NCBI GenBank assembly: GCA_963691705.1
Contig: OY829545.1
Coordinates: 10,791,444-10,855,443, forward strand
Direction of reading: 5' to 3'
Origin: Viola odorata
Taxonomy: Eukaryota > Streptophyta > Magnoliopsida > Malpighiales > Violaceae
DNA length: 64,000 nt
Part shown: in pieces, positions 12,250 through 22,229 of the stretch
Layout: each line of letters opens with the position of its first letter
Numbering within the stretch: position 1 is the stretch's first letter
Made by a program: the position numbers and the translations under genes
Notes under the pieces: model-generated
What the model was told of the DNA's origin: nothing
Seen by the model: only the letters and a program-made list of their open reading frames with translations
The model's database searches: none

Positions 12250-15200
12250 CTTATTGACTTTTTATTCTTGGTTGGTGTTTTGTTTTCTTTCTTTCTTCTC
12301 TGTTTTTTTTTATTTTGTTATTAATAATCATCATCTTTCTAAGTATTTATTATTACAGCTATTTTTGAGGTTTCGTTTTTTTGTTTAGTTCTTGTAAGTA
12401 GTAAATGAGTCGAGTCGAGGACGGCGTTGGGTTTCTCGACTGAAGAATACCGAAGGTGCTGTGGCCTGTGGGAGTGGGGACCGACCTTGTCGTACAAAAA
12501 AAAAGTCAGCCCATTTTTTTGAATAGTGTAAGGTTTTCTGTTTTCAGATTCAGACCTCTCTTTCCTTGCGTTTTCCTCTCATTTGGAGTCACGGTTGAAA
12601 ACCAACATGAAAGCTGAAACTGACACCTGACCCTTTTTAACCTCTTTAACTTTTTTTTTAACTCCTGTCTCCTACCATAAGCTGATGATGGCAATGTGAC
12701 CCCACCCTATACGTCTATAACAAAGAACCCAGTGTTCTCAAATCTCAAATGCGAGATAGATATCTCGACTTCAATCAAAATATGGATCTTAATTGACATT
12801 TTACTACTCTATTATTTATTTATTTATTTTGGTAAATGGAAAAGAAATATATGCGTGTGTACGTTCAATTTCACATAAATTTACAAACATATAATGCAAA
12901 TTTGAGCCTTTAACACAAATTTCATGAAATCCATAAATAGAAAATTTACGTTGAAATAATATAATTATATAAATAATAACCTATTAAATACTTAAAATGT
13001 GTTATGGGCGTTATGTGCCTTTATGTCCAAGCCTGATCTCAAGCTTATGCCACGCCCAAGATCCAAGCCTTAGCTGATGTCCAAGCTCAAAAGCCTACTA
13101 CTATTATTTGGCAATTCAGGTCAAGTGCGCGTATTTGGGTCAAAGTTATACACATCCTGACAAAAATAATTCTCAATACACAAACAATAACAAAACAACA
13201 AGAAGAGGAAAAATGAAAATGCAGGCCTATTAAGAACAGCATTTTTATGAGAGGATCTTCATCCAGACAATGAAAGCACTGGCTCTACATATGACAGAAG
13301 TCACCTTAAACCCGAGACACATAGACTGGTTCGTTTGTTCATTCTTTCGTAAAGAAGGGATCAATCTAGCGGGGGAAATATGGTATCGATGCAATGCAAT
13401 GCAATGCAATGAATTGTATCTAAATTTTCATCTGGAAAAAAAGGTTTACATTGAAAATCCAAACAGCTGCTCACATAAACTGTTCACCCATAGATTCTTC
13501 TTATTCGTGACAAACAGTCACATAAAGAAATGTACACATTTGATTGACAAATTCAAAGCGCATAAAAACATAAGGGATTGCAGATTTGCAGGTGGCAAGT
13601 TACAAATGAAATCTTTAACTAATAATCAACTTTGTATGTGCACCTAATAAAAGAAATTGTCGCAGATGATCAGTCTGGTCAGAGACACTCCAAAATGGCG
13701 AAGACAAGCAACGCAACAAGAATCGAAAATCAAACGATATTTCTTTGGTCGACCATTCATGGAATGGTCTTCTAGATTCAAACAAACCAAAGAAACCCCA
13801 AACTCTGACTGTCTATTGGTAATAGACAAGTCAAGAGACGATCTTGGATGGGTGAAATTTATGAATGAATAATAGGAAACCTATAATATCAATATTATCC
13901 AATTCCAGGTTTTTTTTTTCTTCAAATCATAGGACCAGGAACATAGTATAAAAGTCGCATGCAAACAATCTTTTTGACACTCCAAAGCAATTATAAACTG
14001 CAACTTTATCCCAAAACTCAATCCTCCATGGTACTAAAAATTTTACAGCAGAAAAAAACAGAATTTCTTGTCCTTTACATAAATGGAGTAATACAGTTCA
14101 ACAGAATCCAATACCTTTCACTTCATTCCCACTTTACCTCCATGTCAATTAACAGTCAGCTTGGGGCCATCCTTCCCAACTCATTTGGCCAACAACTCAT
14201 CCATAGTCCTTGTCACAGGATGAGTATCCGTGCGCGGGGGGTCCTCTTCCACATACCCATTACCATTTATCCATGAAAAAACAGCAGCTTCATTGAAAAT
14301 CATCATCGTTCAAACAACATTGAAATCATAGTAAGTAGACACCCCGTGTTGAAGGAAAAAAGGAAAAGTTTGGGTTTCTTTCTAGAAGTAGGTTTAGTTT
14401 TCATTAAGGTTTTCTTGGGGGAAAAGCACAAAACCTGAAAAATACTTGCCCGAGACCATTACTTCTCAAAGAATTTGATGTTTAAAAACAAAAACCATTC
14501 TTCAATTCTATCATGCGTACCTAGGAACTCTAAAGTTTCAACCTTGTCCTCCTATTCCTTCTAGTTTTTCCGTAACTAATTCAACTAATTAGCAGGTTGC
14601 CAAGATCTTTACTGTAAGGGAAGGGACAACAAAAGGAGGGCGTAAGTGAAGCCATTACGATAAAAGGACTTCAAGGCACTTAAGAGGACAATAAACCTAC
14701 TTACCTGCAGCTCAAGGCATTATCAACCTCATGAAGATTATCCAATGGTTGAAAGAAGTCCCAGTCATAACTACTTTAAACAATATAATTAACAAGAATG
14801 ACATCTCACTATCCTACTCCAGACTTCACAGAAAAAAGAAGGAAAAGAAACCGGTGCTTAGCTGCATCTGTTACATTTCTACAAATACTTCAGTTTATGC
14901 TCATGTCTCTAAATGTTCCAACAAAGCATGTTTATTCAAGTGGACAACCCTCATCTTTCCCCTTCGGAAAGAAGATTGGTCAGGAAGTCAGTGCTCTGCT
15001 CCCATTAGACATTGATAGACACTTAGAAAATAATACCTTGTGACTCCATATTCCCAGAAAAGAAAAAAACTTGAGCATTGTTATAAGAATCAAAGCACAC
15101 ATCAAGTCCCTTGGAAACACCCGACATGCACTAAACAGTGATCTTACTCGCATGAGACCGTATAGCATATGATCCTTCCACTTAATTAAACTAGCAACCG

Positions 15201-15475
15201 GAATAATTGATGACCATCAGACCATCCCCAAATCACTGCATTTCTTTATCCAAACCCCAAAATTATACACTCAAACAGCTACAGGTAGCACCGTCGCAGT
15301 GACCATGAAAACATTTTTTCAACTTAAGCACATGCCATCATCAAACTTCAATATACTCTTTAAAAAAAGGAACAAATTATGAACCTACCGAATGATCATA
15401 AACAACATATTAAACACAAGTAAGCAACAAGTTAAGAATCAGTAACTACCAGGTGAATCCAAGCCGCTCCATTCT
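12250..15475. other. Spacer between PP2C and FHA genes
   Basis: AT-rich, with the PP2C upstream region at its left and the FHA 3' flank at its right. It contains a short TGCAA repeat (13388-13413) and two short minus-strand reading segments next to splice-like sites (near 14181-14290 and 14708-14777) that could be exons or chance. No complete gene could be assembled. Confidence 0.45.
13388..13413. repeat. (ATGCA)n pentanucleotide microsatellite
   Basis: About five tandem copies of a 5-bp unit (GATGCAATGCAATGCAATGC and onward) in non-coding DNA. Confidence 0.8.
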
Positions 15476-17524
15476 TTATTGCACAATCTCCACACCCCTT
15501 TGTCTTTTCTGCTCCATAATATATGCTCTAACTCGTCCTGCTTGCCTCCTCATCTCCTCAATCATTTCCTCTGTAGCCTGAATTATCTTCCGTGGCCAAT
15601 GCTCCTCCATATAATCAAACCACTCTTCCAATGTCCCCGTCTCCCAATCAAACTTTGCCTGTCCTCCCCCCGATTGCTGCCTGCCCTTCGTTCCTTCCTC
15701 ATTCCGTATGGATGCTTCTCCACATTCCTTTTCCAAATCCCCAACTGTCAAATCTCCTTTAACTGCCTCCTCATCGGCTGCTTTGGCCTCCAGTTTCTCA
15801 CTATCCTTCTCCACAACCAATATCCCCTTATTCTCCACTGCACCTTCACCAACATCAGCTTCGCATTCATTTTCCAAATCCCCAACTTTCATATCTCCTT
15901 TAACTGCCTCCTCATTGGCCACTTTGGCATCCAGTTCCTCACCATCCTTCTCCATATCCGATCTCCCCTTATCCCCTACTACACCTTCACCAACATCAGC
16001 TTCACATAACTTTTCCAAATCCCCAACTTTCATATCTCCTTTAACTGCCTCCTCATTGGCCACTTTGGCATCCAGTTCCTCACCATCCTTCTCCATATCC
16101 GATCTCCCCTTATCCCCTACTACACCTTCACCAACATCAGCTTCACATTCATTTTCCAAATCCCCAACTTTCATATCTCCTTTAACTGCCTCCTCATTGG
16201 CCACTTTGGCATCCAGTTCCTCACCATCCTTCTCCATATCCGATCTCCCCTTATCCCCTACTACACCTTCACCAACATCAGCTTCACATAACTTTTCCAA
16301 ATCCCCAACTTTCATATCTCCTTTAACTGCCTCCTCATTGGCCACTTTGGCATCCAGTTCCTCACCATCCTTCTCCATATCCGATCTCCCCTTATCCCCT
16401 ACTACACCTTCACCAACATCAGCTTCACATAACTTTTCCAAATCCCCAACTTTCATATCTCCTTTAACTGCCTCCTCATTGGCCACTTTGCCCTCCAGTT
16501 CCTCGCCACCTTTCTCCACATCCAAACTCCCCTTATCCTCCACTACACCTTCACCAACATCAGCTTCTCTTAAATCCTCTTCCAGCTGCAATTCCTGTAA
16601 ATTCTCACTTTTCCTTCTACTTTCTTGTCCCTTTTCAGTTTCAGATTTACCAAAATCCCCCTGCTTATTCACCTTGTCGTCTCTACCAATACAAACTTCC
16701 TTCACAACCTCCACCACCAATTCCTGTAAACCCTTCCTCCTAGGTCTACCCCTGCGCGGCTTTTTACTCTCAACGTCCTCTACTTGGTTTTGTTCCCTAT
16801 TCTCCTTCTCATCTTCACTAACACAAACTCTTTTCACACCTTTCTCCGGTAGCAATTCCTGTAAATTCTGCCTCTTCTTCCTACTTCCACGCACCTCTCT
16901 GTGTCCTTCCTCCAAATTCTCAAAAACCAGGCCACCTCCGTTCGTCCTGCCGCGTGTACTCCTCAACTCCCTCGGCTCCGTCCCAGTTGGAGCCAAATTA
17001 TCAGATTCTTTATTCTTCCTCGGCCTACCTCTTCTCTTACTCTCCAAATTAGCAACCGGTTTTTCTTCCACCACACGAACCTCTTCATTTTCTTCCGATC
17101 CGCGTGCTTTTAGGCTGGGATCCTCCATCACCGGTTCAATCTTAGCAACCCCGCGACCTCCACGTCTCGGATATCTCCGCGACTGCGAGGCTTGATCCAG
17201 CTCTTCGAATTGCACGAGGATGGAGGTGGACTCGCCGAGCTTGACAGTGTCGTTGTGGGAGAGAACGCAGGGTTCGAAAGGAGAGAGATGGGTGGAGTTG
17301 AGAGAAGTCCCGTTGGAGGAATCGAGGTCTTGGATTGTCCATTTCCCATATTCCGACGCGATTAGGAGGTGCTTGGAGGAGATGCCGTCGTCTTTGATGC
17401 ATAGGTTGTTGCCGCGGACGACCCGACCGATTCGGACTGTGGATCTGGGTCGGAACTCCAGCGTCTCTCCTTGCCTTGGTCCTCCGACCAGTACTAACTT
17501 TAGAGATGGAGGTTCCATCGGCAC
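15476..17524 (-). CDS. FHA-domain protein with AT-hooks and 47-residue repeats
   Basis: Intronless, 682 residues. An N-terminal FHA phosphothreonine-binding domain covers about residues 8-108, with the hallmark residues GR (33-34), SSKH (49-52) and NGT (71-73). A basic, disordered stretch follows with two AT-hook cores, RRGRPRK (164-170) and RRGRPRR (257-263), which suggest a nuclear, DNA-associated role. Residues of about 310-600 are an acidic array built from six 47-residue units (GEGVVGDKGRSDMEKDGEEL and onward). A conserved C-terminal tail (LEEWFDYMEEHWPRKII) is helical and resembles the end of plant FHA proteins such as At4g14490. A second Met at codon 3 is an equally good start. The protein is larger than the recalled Arabidopsis relative, mostly because of the repeats. 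Phosphopeptide partners are unknown. Confidence 0.85.
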   Translation of the reverse strand: MPMEPPSLKLVLVGGPRQGETLEFRPRSTVRIGRVVRGNNLCIKDDGISSKHLLIASEYGKWTIQDLDSSNGTSLNSTHLSPFEPCVLSHNDTVKLGESTSILVQFEELDQASQSRRYPRRGGRGVAKIEPVMEDPSLKARGSEENEEVRVVEEKPVANLESKRRGRPRKNKESDNLAPTGTEPRELRSTRGRTNGGGLVFENLEEGHREVRGSRKKRQNLQELLPEKGVKRVCVSEDEKENREQNQVEDVESKKPRRGRPRRKGLQELVVEVVKEVCIGRDDKVNKQGDFGKSETEKGQESRRKSENLQELQLEEDLREADVGEGVVEDKGSLDVEKGGEELEGKVANEEAVKGDMKVGDLEKLCEADVGEGVVGDKGRSDMEKDGEELDAKVANEEAVKGDMKVGDLEKLCEADVGEGVVGDKGRSDMEKDGEELDAKVANEEAVKGDMKVGDLENECEADVGEGVVGDKGRSDMEKDGEELDAKVANEEAVKGDMKVGDLEKLCEADVGEGVVGDKGRSDMEKDGEELDAKVANEEAVKGDMKVGDLENECEADVGEGAVENKGILVVEKDSEKLEAKAADEEAVKGDLTVGDLEKECGEASIRNEEGTKGRQQSGGGQAKFDWETGTLEEWFDYMEEHWPRKIIQATEEMIEEMRRQAGRVRAYIMEQKRQRGVEIVQ
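15740..16585. repeat. 141-bp coding minisatellite, six units
   Basis: The block beginning CCCAACTTTC (or CCCAACTGTC in the first unit) recurs at 15740, 15881, 16022, 16163, 16304 and 16445, exactly 141 bp apart. The four inner units look identical except for a 6-base switch in the linker. The two outer units are diverged. The period is a multiple of three, so the array stays in frame and encodes 47-residue acidic repeats. Confidence 0.95.
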
Positions 17525-17652
17525 GGGGAGAGAGAGGAGAGAGCGGGAGAGTTAGTGGTTTGAAGTTTGAATCTTCTTCGGTTTGAGATTGAAGATGGAC
17601 GGGTGGATGTTTCATTTGGGCGGGCTCCGTCTTTCAAAGGCATCAGTCCGGG

Positions 17653-17664
17653 TATGTTATATAT
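17653..17664 (-). promoter_or_regulatory. Possible TATA box of FHA gene
   Basis: The minus strand reads AAATATATAACATA about 130 bp upstream of the ATG, a plausible distance for a TATA box with a roughly 100-nt leader. This rests on sequence match only. Confidence 0.35.
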
Positions 17665-19637
17665 TTGGGCGGCTACAGATTAAACCGGTTCTTCTGTATA
17701 AATTGAGGACCGGTTTTGTCCGGTAGGGAGAAATGCAAAACCTCTTCTTCTTTTCTTGAGAAGTTGGATATATGCGCCAAAGAACAAACCAAAAGCATCA
17801 CAATCAAACCGGATAACGAATCACTCAACTCATAATTTACCGATTTTCTAATTCAATTAGATTTAACCAAATTGAATCAAATCATATTTTAAAACCGTTC
17901 GTAATCAAGTTTTTTTTCAAAATTGAAATTATACACCTTAAATTAAGTTTTATATTTCTAGAAATTTTCTTATTCTTATTCTACCCTTAATTTTCAAGTA
18001 AAATGAACTTATGACAAAACAATTTCACTATACCTTTTTTTCTTTATATGCATATGTTACCTGCAACAAGAATTACTCATTTTGTTGTACTTATTTTATT
18101 ATTAGTTATGTGACTAAATATTTGTTTTTGTCACAACATTGTTATTTATTTTTATTTGAGAGATTATATATAATTATTAAAATATTATTTTAAAGTATAG
18201 GTTAGTACATGACGTATTTATGATATACAATTATGGTTTTAATATATAATATTATAATGATAATTAATAATATAATTAATTTAAAATATATATAATCATT
18301 TTGATCTTAATTGATTCTCAAACTTTTAAGCTCATGAATTTGATCCTAGGTTGAGTCTTGCGATCTTGGTTGGGCCTATTTGAGGCCCAATCGTTCAAGG
18401 CAGGATGAATCGATGATTCATTTGTGTCAGCAACAAACAATATACTAGTGTCACTTGGTTAATACAAAATGTGTTAATTGTGATAGGTTAGAGGAGATGG
18501 GTCTTTAACTTGGGGCCGCAAATTAAAAAATAATTTCATTTCAGCCACTATAATTTAAAAAATTGGAACAAAATTTTATAATTTTCTAAAAATTATAATT
18601 TTAATGAAATTGTCCAATTTAAAACAAAATTAAAAATTAAAAAGAAAATGAGTGAGAGAGTGTATTTAAAACTATATGAGGTTATATTTGTTAAACTGGT
18701 TAATTAGTGCATATTCTTGTTATGACGTAGGTAGTTCGATTACTGGTATTGTATTAATTATGGTTTTCAGAACTACAACGGACTGTATGGTTCAACCAGA
18801 AAAATCGATAACCGGTTGGTTTTTTATCTATAACTCGGTCGGTTTAACCATAAAATTGTTTGAATCAGGGCTAGTTTTACAATTCAACCAGTTTGTTTTT
18901 TCTTATTTTTTTTAGCTTCAAATTTTAAATAACCATAACTTTTGATCCAACTGTTGGATTGAGTTCAAGTTTAATGGACACAATAGTGAAAAAATTGAGC
19001 AAATATTTACTATTAGGATCGAGCAAATAATCTCTAGATGACGGTTTAAAGTTTTATATTTATTTATTTATTTATTTAAAACTAAAGTATTTATTCCTAT
19101 TTTTTTTTTTAGGTTACATATTGCATTACATTATTAAATGTGGAGTTGATTTTTAAATTCAACAATCAACTTCAAAAATAATAATTTCATATTATTTTAG
19201 AAAAAAATGTTTAATTTTATATAAAATATTTAATTTTCTTAATTAAATTAACCAAATTCGACTGGTTGAACTCAATTTTTAAAATTTTTTGTCTTCCCGA
19301 TTTGATATTCCGATTCGGTTTTAAAACAGTACTCAAAAAATTTAAATTAACTAACCGACTAATTAACTAACCGTGCAATAAATGTACACACAAATGGCGT
19401 TGTGGGAACAGATTCGTGGCGTACGTTAATTATCATATTGGCCACTCAAAAATCAAATTGCCGGGCAACATGTCTACGCTGCAGTTATGTCGAGGTCCCA
19501 TGCAAAATTAATACGATGATTTTTTGTTGTTGGTCAGAGCCAAAATGATCATTGGTTCCGTGAGATGCATGGCAGTAATTTAATTAGATAGCTACTTGTG
19601 GGAGTGAGGACAAACGTCTCACTTTCATTGCAATCTG

Positions 19638-20530
19638 TGTTGGAGAAATAAAAACTCACTCGAATCTCTTTTTTTTTTTTTAATAGGCTGAGATTTTATT
19701 AAAAGGTCATAAAAAATGACCGAACACGAATAGACAGACGAGAATATAAAAACACGGCCCAAACAAGCACTAAAATGACATAGGACAACGAACGAAAGGC
19801 CAAGCGGACACTAACAAAAGTACACGAATCTCTCTTAATGGAATGATACTGTTCGTTTTGGGCCTAAGCCCGCACGGTTTTCACAAAAGGCCTCATTCCA
19901 TTAAAAAAATCCACTCCTCTTATATTTAGTTTTTATTTCTCTTTTCTTTCCGACGTGGGACTTTAGTTCGCACACCCCAACAATCTCCCCCTCGAACTAA
20001 GTACCACCAAGTCCACCATCTGAGCCCGATAATCTCCCTCTCGAACGAAGCTCTACATAGTCCTCAATAGGACCCACCGACTTCAAGTTCCTCTCGGAGA
20101 TTCACTGTACTTAAAATTCAACCTCAAATTGAGGAAGCCCACCAATTTGGGCCATCAATTTGCACGAAGTATGGAATTCACCCATCGTACTTCGGGCTCA
20201 ATCTATTGGCCCATCAGTTTGGAGATTCGTTGTGTGCTGCCACTGAACCAGACCCCGTGCACTGGGTCTGGGCCACCATCAACATACTCGTCCCACCAAT
20301 CCATCGAATCTACTCCACAAGCCCATCGAACCATCAACTCCACTACCATTTGTTGGAGAAATAAAGACCATCCGAGTCTCTCTTAATGGAATGATACTGT
20401 CCGCTTTGGGTCTGAGCCCGCACGGTTTTCACAAAAGGCCTCATTCCATTAAGAAGATCCACTCCTCTTATATTTAGTTTTTATTTCTCTTTTCTTTCTG
20501 ATGTGGGATTTTAGTTCGCACACCCCAATA
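19638..20530 (-). mobile_element. TRIM-like small LTR retroelement
   Basis: Two direct copies of a ~180-bp terminal repeat lie at 19638-19982 (interrupted) and 20351-20530. Each starts TGTTGGAGAAATAA and ends near CACACCCCAA(C/T)A. About 370 bp lie between them, with no coding sequence. Read on the minus strand, the LTRs start TGTTGGGGTGTGCGAAC and carry CCCACATC. A purine tract (GAGGGGGAGATTG) directly precedes the downstream LTR, as a polypurine tract should. ATGGTAGTGGAG follows the upstream LTR, a decayed match to the TGGTATCAGAGC primer-binding site. Size and lack of genes fit a TRIM or other non-autonomous element. I could not find a clean target-site duplication. Confidence 0.75.
19670..19824 (-). 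mobile_element. Nested poly(A) retroelement fragment (LINE 3' end or SINE) in the left LTR
   Basis: 155 bp inserted into the left LTR and flanked by a 9-bp direct repeat CGAATCTCT (19661-19669 and 19825-19833). On the minus strand it ends AATAAAATCTCAGCCTATTA followed by a run of A. This is the layout of a target-primed insertion: 5' truncation, A tail and target duplication. It is absent from the right LTR copy. Confidence 0.75.
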
Positions 20531-21458
20531 CTCCGGTTCCTCTCAATTTTGTGATAAATTGAGAGGTAAAATTCGGTTAATCTCAACGCACCGACTAATT
20601 TAGATTTGAGTCTGATAGAATTTAAAATAACGGTAAAAGATCTTTTTAACAAATTTTAACGCCTTGAATTAAATTTTTTAGTTAAGTTAGAACAACTTTC
20701 TATCACTTAATTTATGTGTTTATGGGTAAAGAACCATTTATTCACTACCTATACTCAAATTTATATAATAATTTATAATATATACAGACATTAATTTATT
20801 GTTAATTTAATCTTTTTATTCTCTAATTTGTATTAATTTGTTACTGTGTATCTATTACTTGAAGACGACGCGGATACGTGATCAAATTAAAATGTGATGT
20901 GTGCATCAAACTTAAAAGTTAAAAGGTCTTGAATTAAAATAAACTAACAAGTAATTGTAATATATCGATACAAATTAATTTACACATATTACCTTAATTA
21001 ATATAAAAATCTTGTACAAATAGTGAATATATCACTAATTTTAAGTTTTTTTTTTGTCAAAATGAACTTAAAGTAAAAGAGTGGAGCTTTTAAGTTAATA
21101 TCGTACTTCAGAATGACACGAACGGTTAAAAATAAGAAGAGTCGGTGGCATTGGTAAAAGATTACCCTGACTATGTTAGATAATAAGAAAACTACACATT
21201 AAAATTGATATTTAGTATTTATAGATTAGAAAATTTTAAATTTTAAATTTTAAAATAACTATAAACTTAGATAGTTTAATAAAATCCATCTATATATAAT
21301 TTCCACCTCATTTGAACTGCATGTATCTCAAACCATAATAATTAAATTAGGATTACGTTTGTCATCGGTCAGTGGTCAGTGCATTGAAGGATAAAGTATC
21401 TCAATAAACAATTATTTCGCGGTGAGAAATACCCAAGTACTCTGGCGTGTAATCAACA

Positions 21459-21468
21459 CTATATAAAC
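21459..21468 (+). promoter_or_regulatory. TATA box of LTP gene
   Basis: ACTATATAAAC lies about 95 bp upstream of the ATG at 21561, a standard plant TATA box. Transcription is expected to start near 21490. Confidence 0.75.
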
Positions 21469-21560
21469 ACCACAAACTCTCTCATTCCCTCCCACGCTCT
21501 AGCTAGCTAGCACTCATAAGTATTATTATAAACTCATTATTTAATTAGCTAGCAACAACA

Positions 21561-22221
21561 ATGGCTTCTTCTTCATCAACGTTGGGCTTGAAGCTTTCTT
21601 GTTTGATGATGCTTGTTTGCATGATAGGTATGACGTTACCTTTAGCGACGGAGGGGGTCACCTGCGGAAATGTGGCGGGTAGCTTGTCGCGGTGCTTGGG
21701 TTACCTCCAAAGAGGTGGTGCCGTTTCTCGTGGTTGCTGCGCTGGAGTCAGGACCCTAAATTCTATGGCATCCACTTCTGCTGCACGCCGGCAGGTCTGC
21801 GGTTGCCTCAAATCCATCGCCGCCAGCGCAAGGATCAACTTCGGCTTCGCTAATGCTCTCCCTAGAAAGTGTAGAGTCTCCGTCCCGTACAGAATCAACC
21901 GTTTCACCAACTGCTCCAAGTTCGTACATACATCCCTTACTTTTCTTCTTTCCTAAATTACAACCTTCATAAAATTAGTTAAGAAAAAGATACTTAAAAA
22001 AAGAGGAAAAATAAATAAATCAGGATGACGATATTCGAACTCTTAATCATTTTGGTCACTGAAATTTTAATATTATGGCAAAGAACTAACGTACTAAACT
22101 TAATAAAAACCACGACTTGTAATTTTTTAAATGAGTTATATATAAGATATCTAATTTTTAATCTTTTTTTATTCTGAAGCAATTAATTAAGTTGGTTTAA
22201 TTTTGTTGCAGGATAAGGTGA
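21561..22221 (+). CDS. Non-specific lipid transfer protein, type 1
   Basis: Small secreted lipid-binding protein that acts in the apoplast or cell wall. Exon 1 is 21561-21919 and exon 2 is 22212-22221; the intron sits just before the last three codons, as is usual in this family. The product has 122 residues and ends NCSKIR. A signal peptide covers about residues 1-32 (hydrophobic LSCLMMLVCMIGMTLPLA). The mature part has the eight-cysteine motif C35-X9-C45-X13-CC59/60-X19-C80-X-C82-X21-C104-X13-C118, exact for type 1. Lipid-cavity residues Tyr16, Arg44 and Tyr78 (mature numbering) are present, but the Asp usual beside that Arg is Ala. The mature protein is strongly basic. A likely poly(A) signal AATAAA is at 22300. 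The substrate lipid is unknown. Confidence 0.93.
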
Positions 22222-22229
22222 AGAACAAA

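Larger units (their letters stand above)
17700..21420. other. AT-rich spacer with transposon relics
   Basis: The head-to-head region between the FHA and LTP genes. No protein-coding gene is supported. Apart from the LTR element at 19638-20530 it is low-complexity AT-rich sequence, with scattered CCGGTT-rich motifs (18780-18900, 19250-19370) that look like decayed repeats. Confidence 0.5.

Noticed and set aside
13270..13647. 125-codon plus-strand open frame in the spacer
   Set aside because: Low-complexity composition including the TGCAA repeat, no recognisable domain, and no supporting splice or promoter signals.
15708..17195. 495-codon open frame on the plus strand, antisense to the FHA gene
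   Set aside because: It is a Ser/Pro/Thr-rich mirror of the purine-biased FHA coding strand and of its in-frame minisatellite. It has no domain, and the FHA frame has clear conserved motifs.
18676..18915. 79-codon open frame with CCGGTT-rich flanks
   Set aside because: Composition resembles decayed repeat DNA, with no domain and no paired terminal repeats to define an element.
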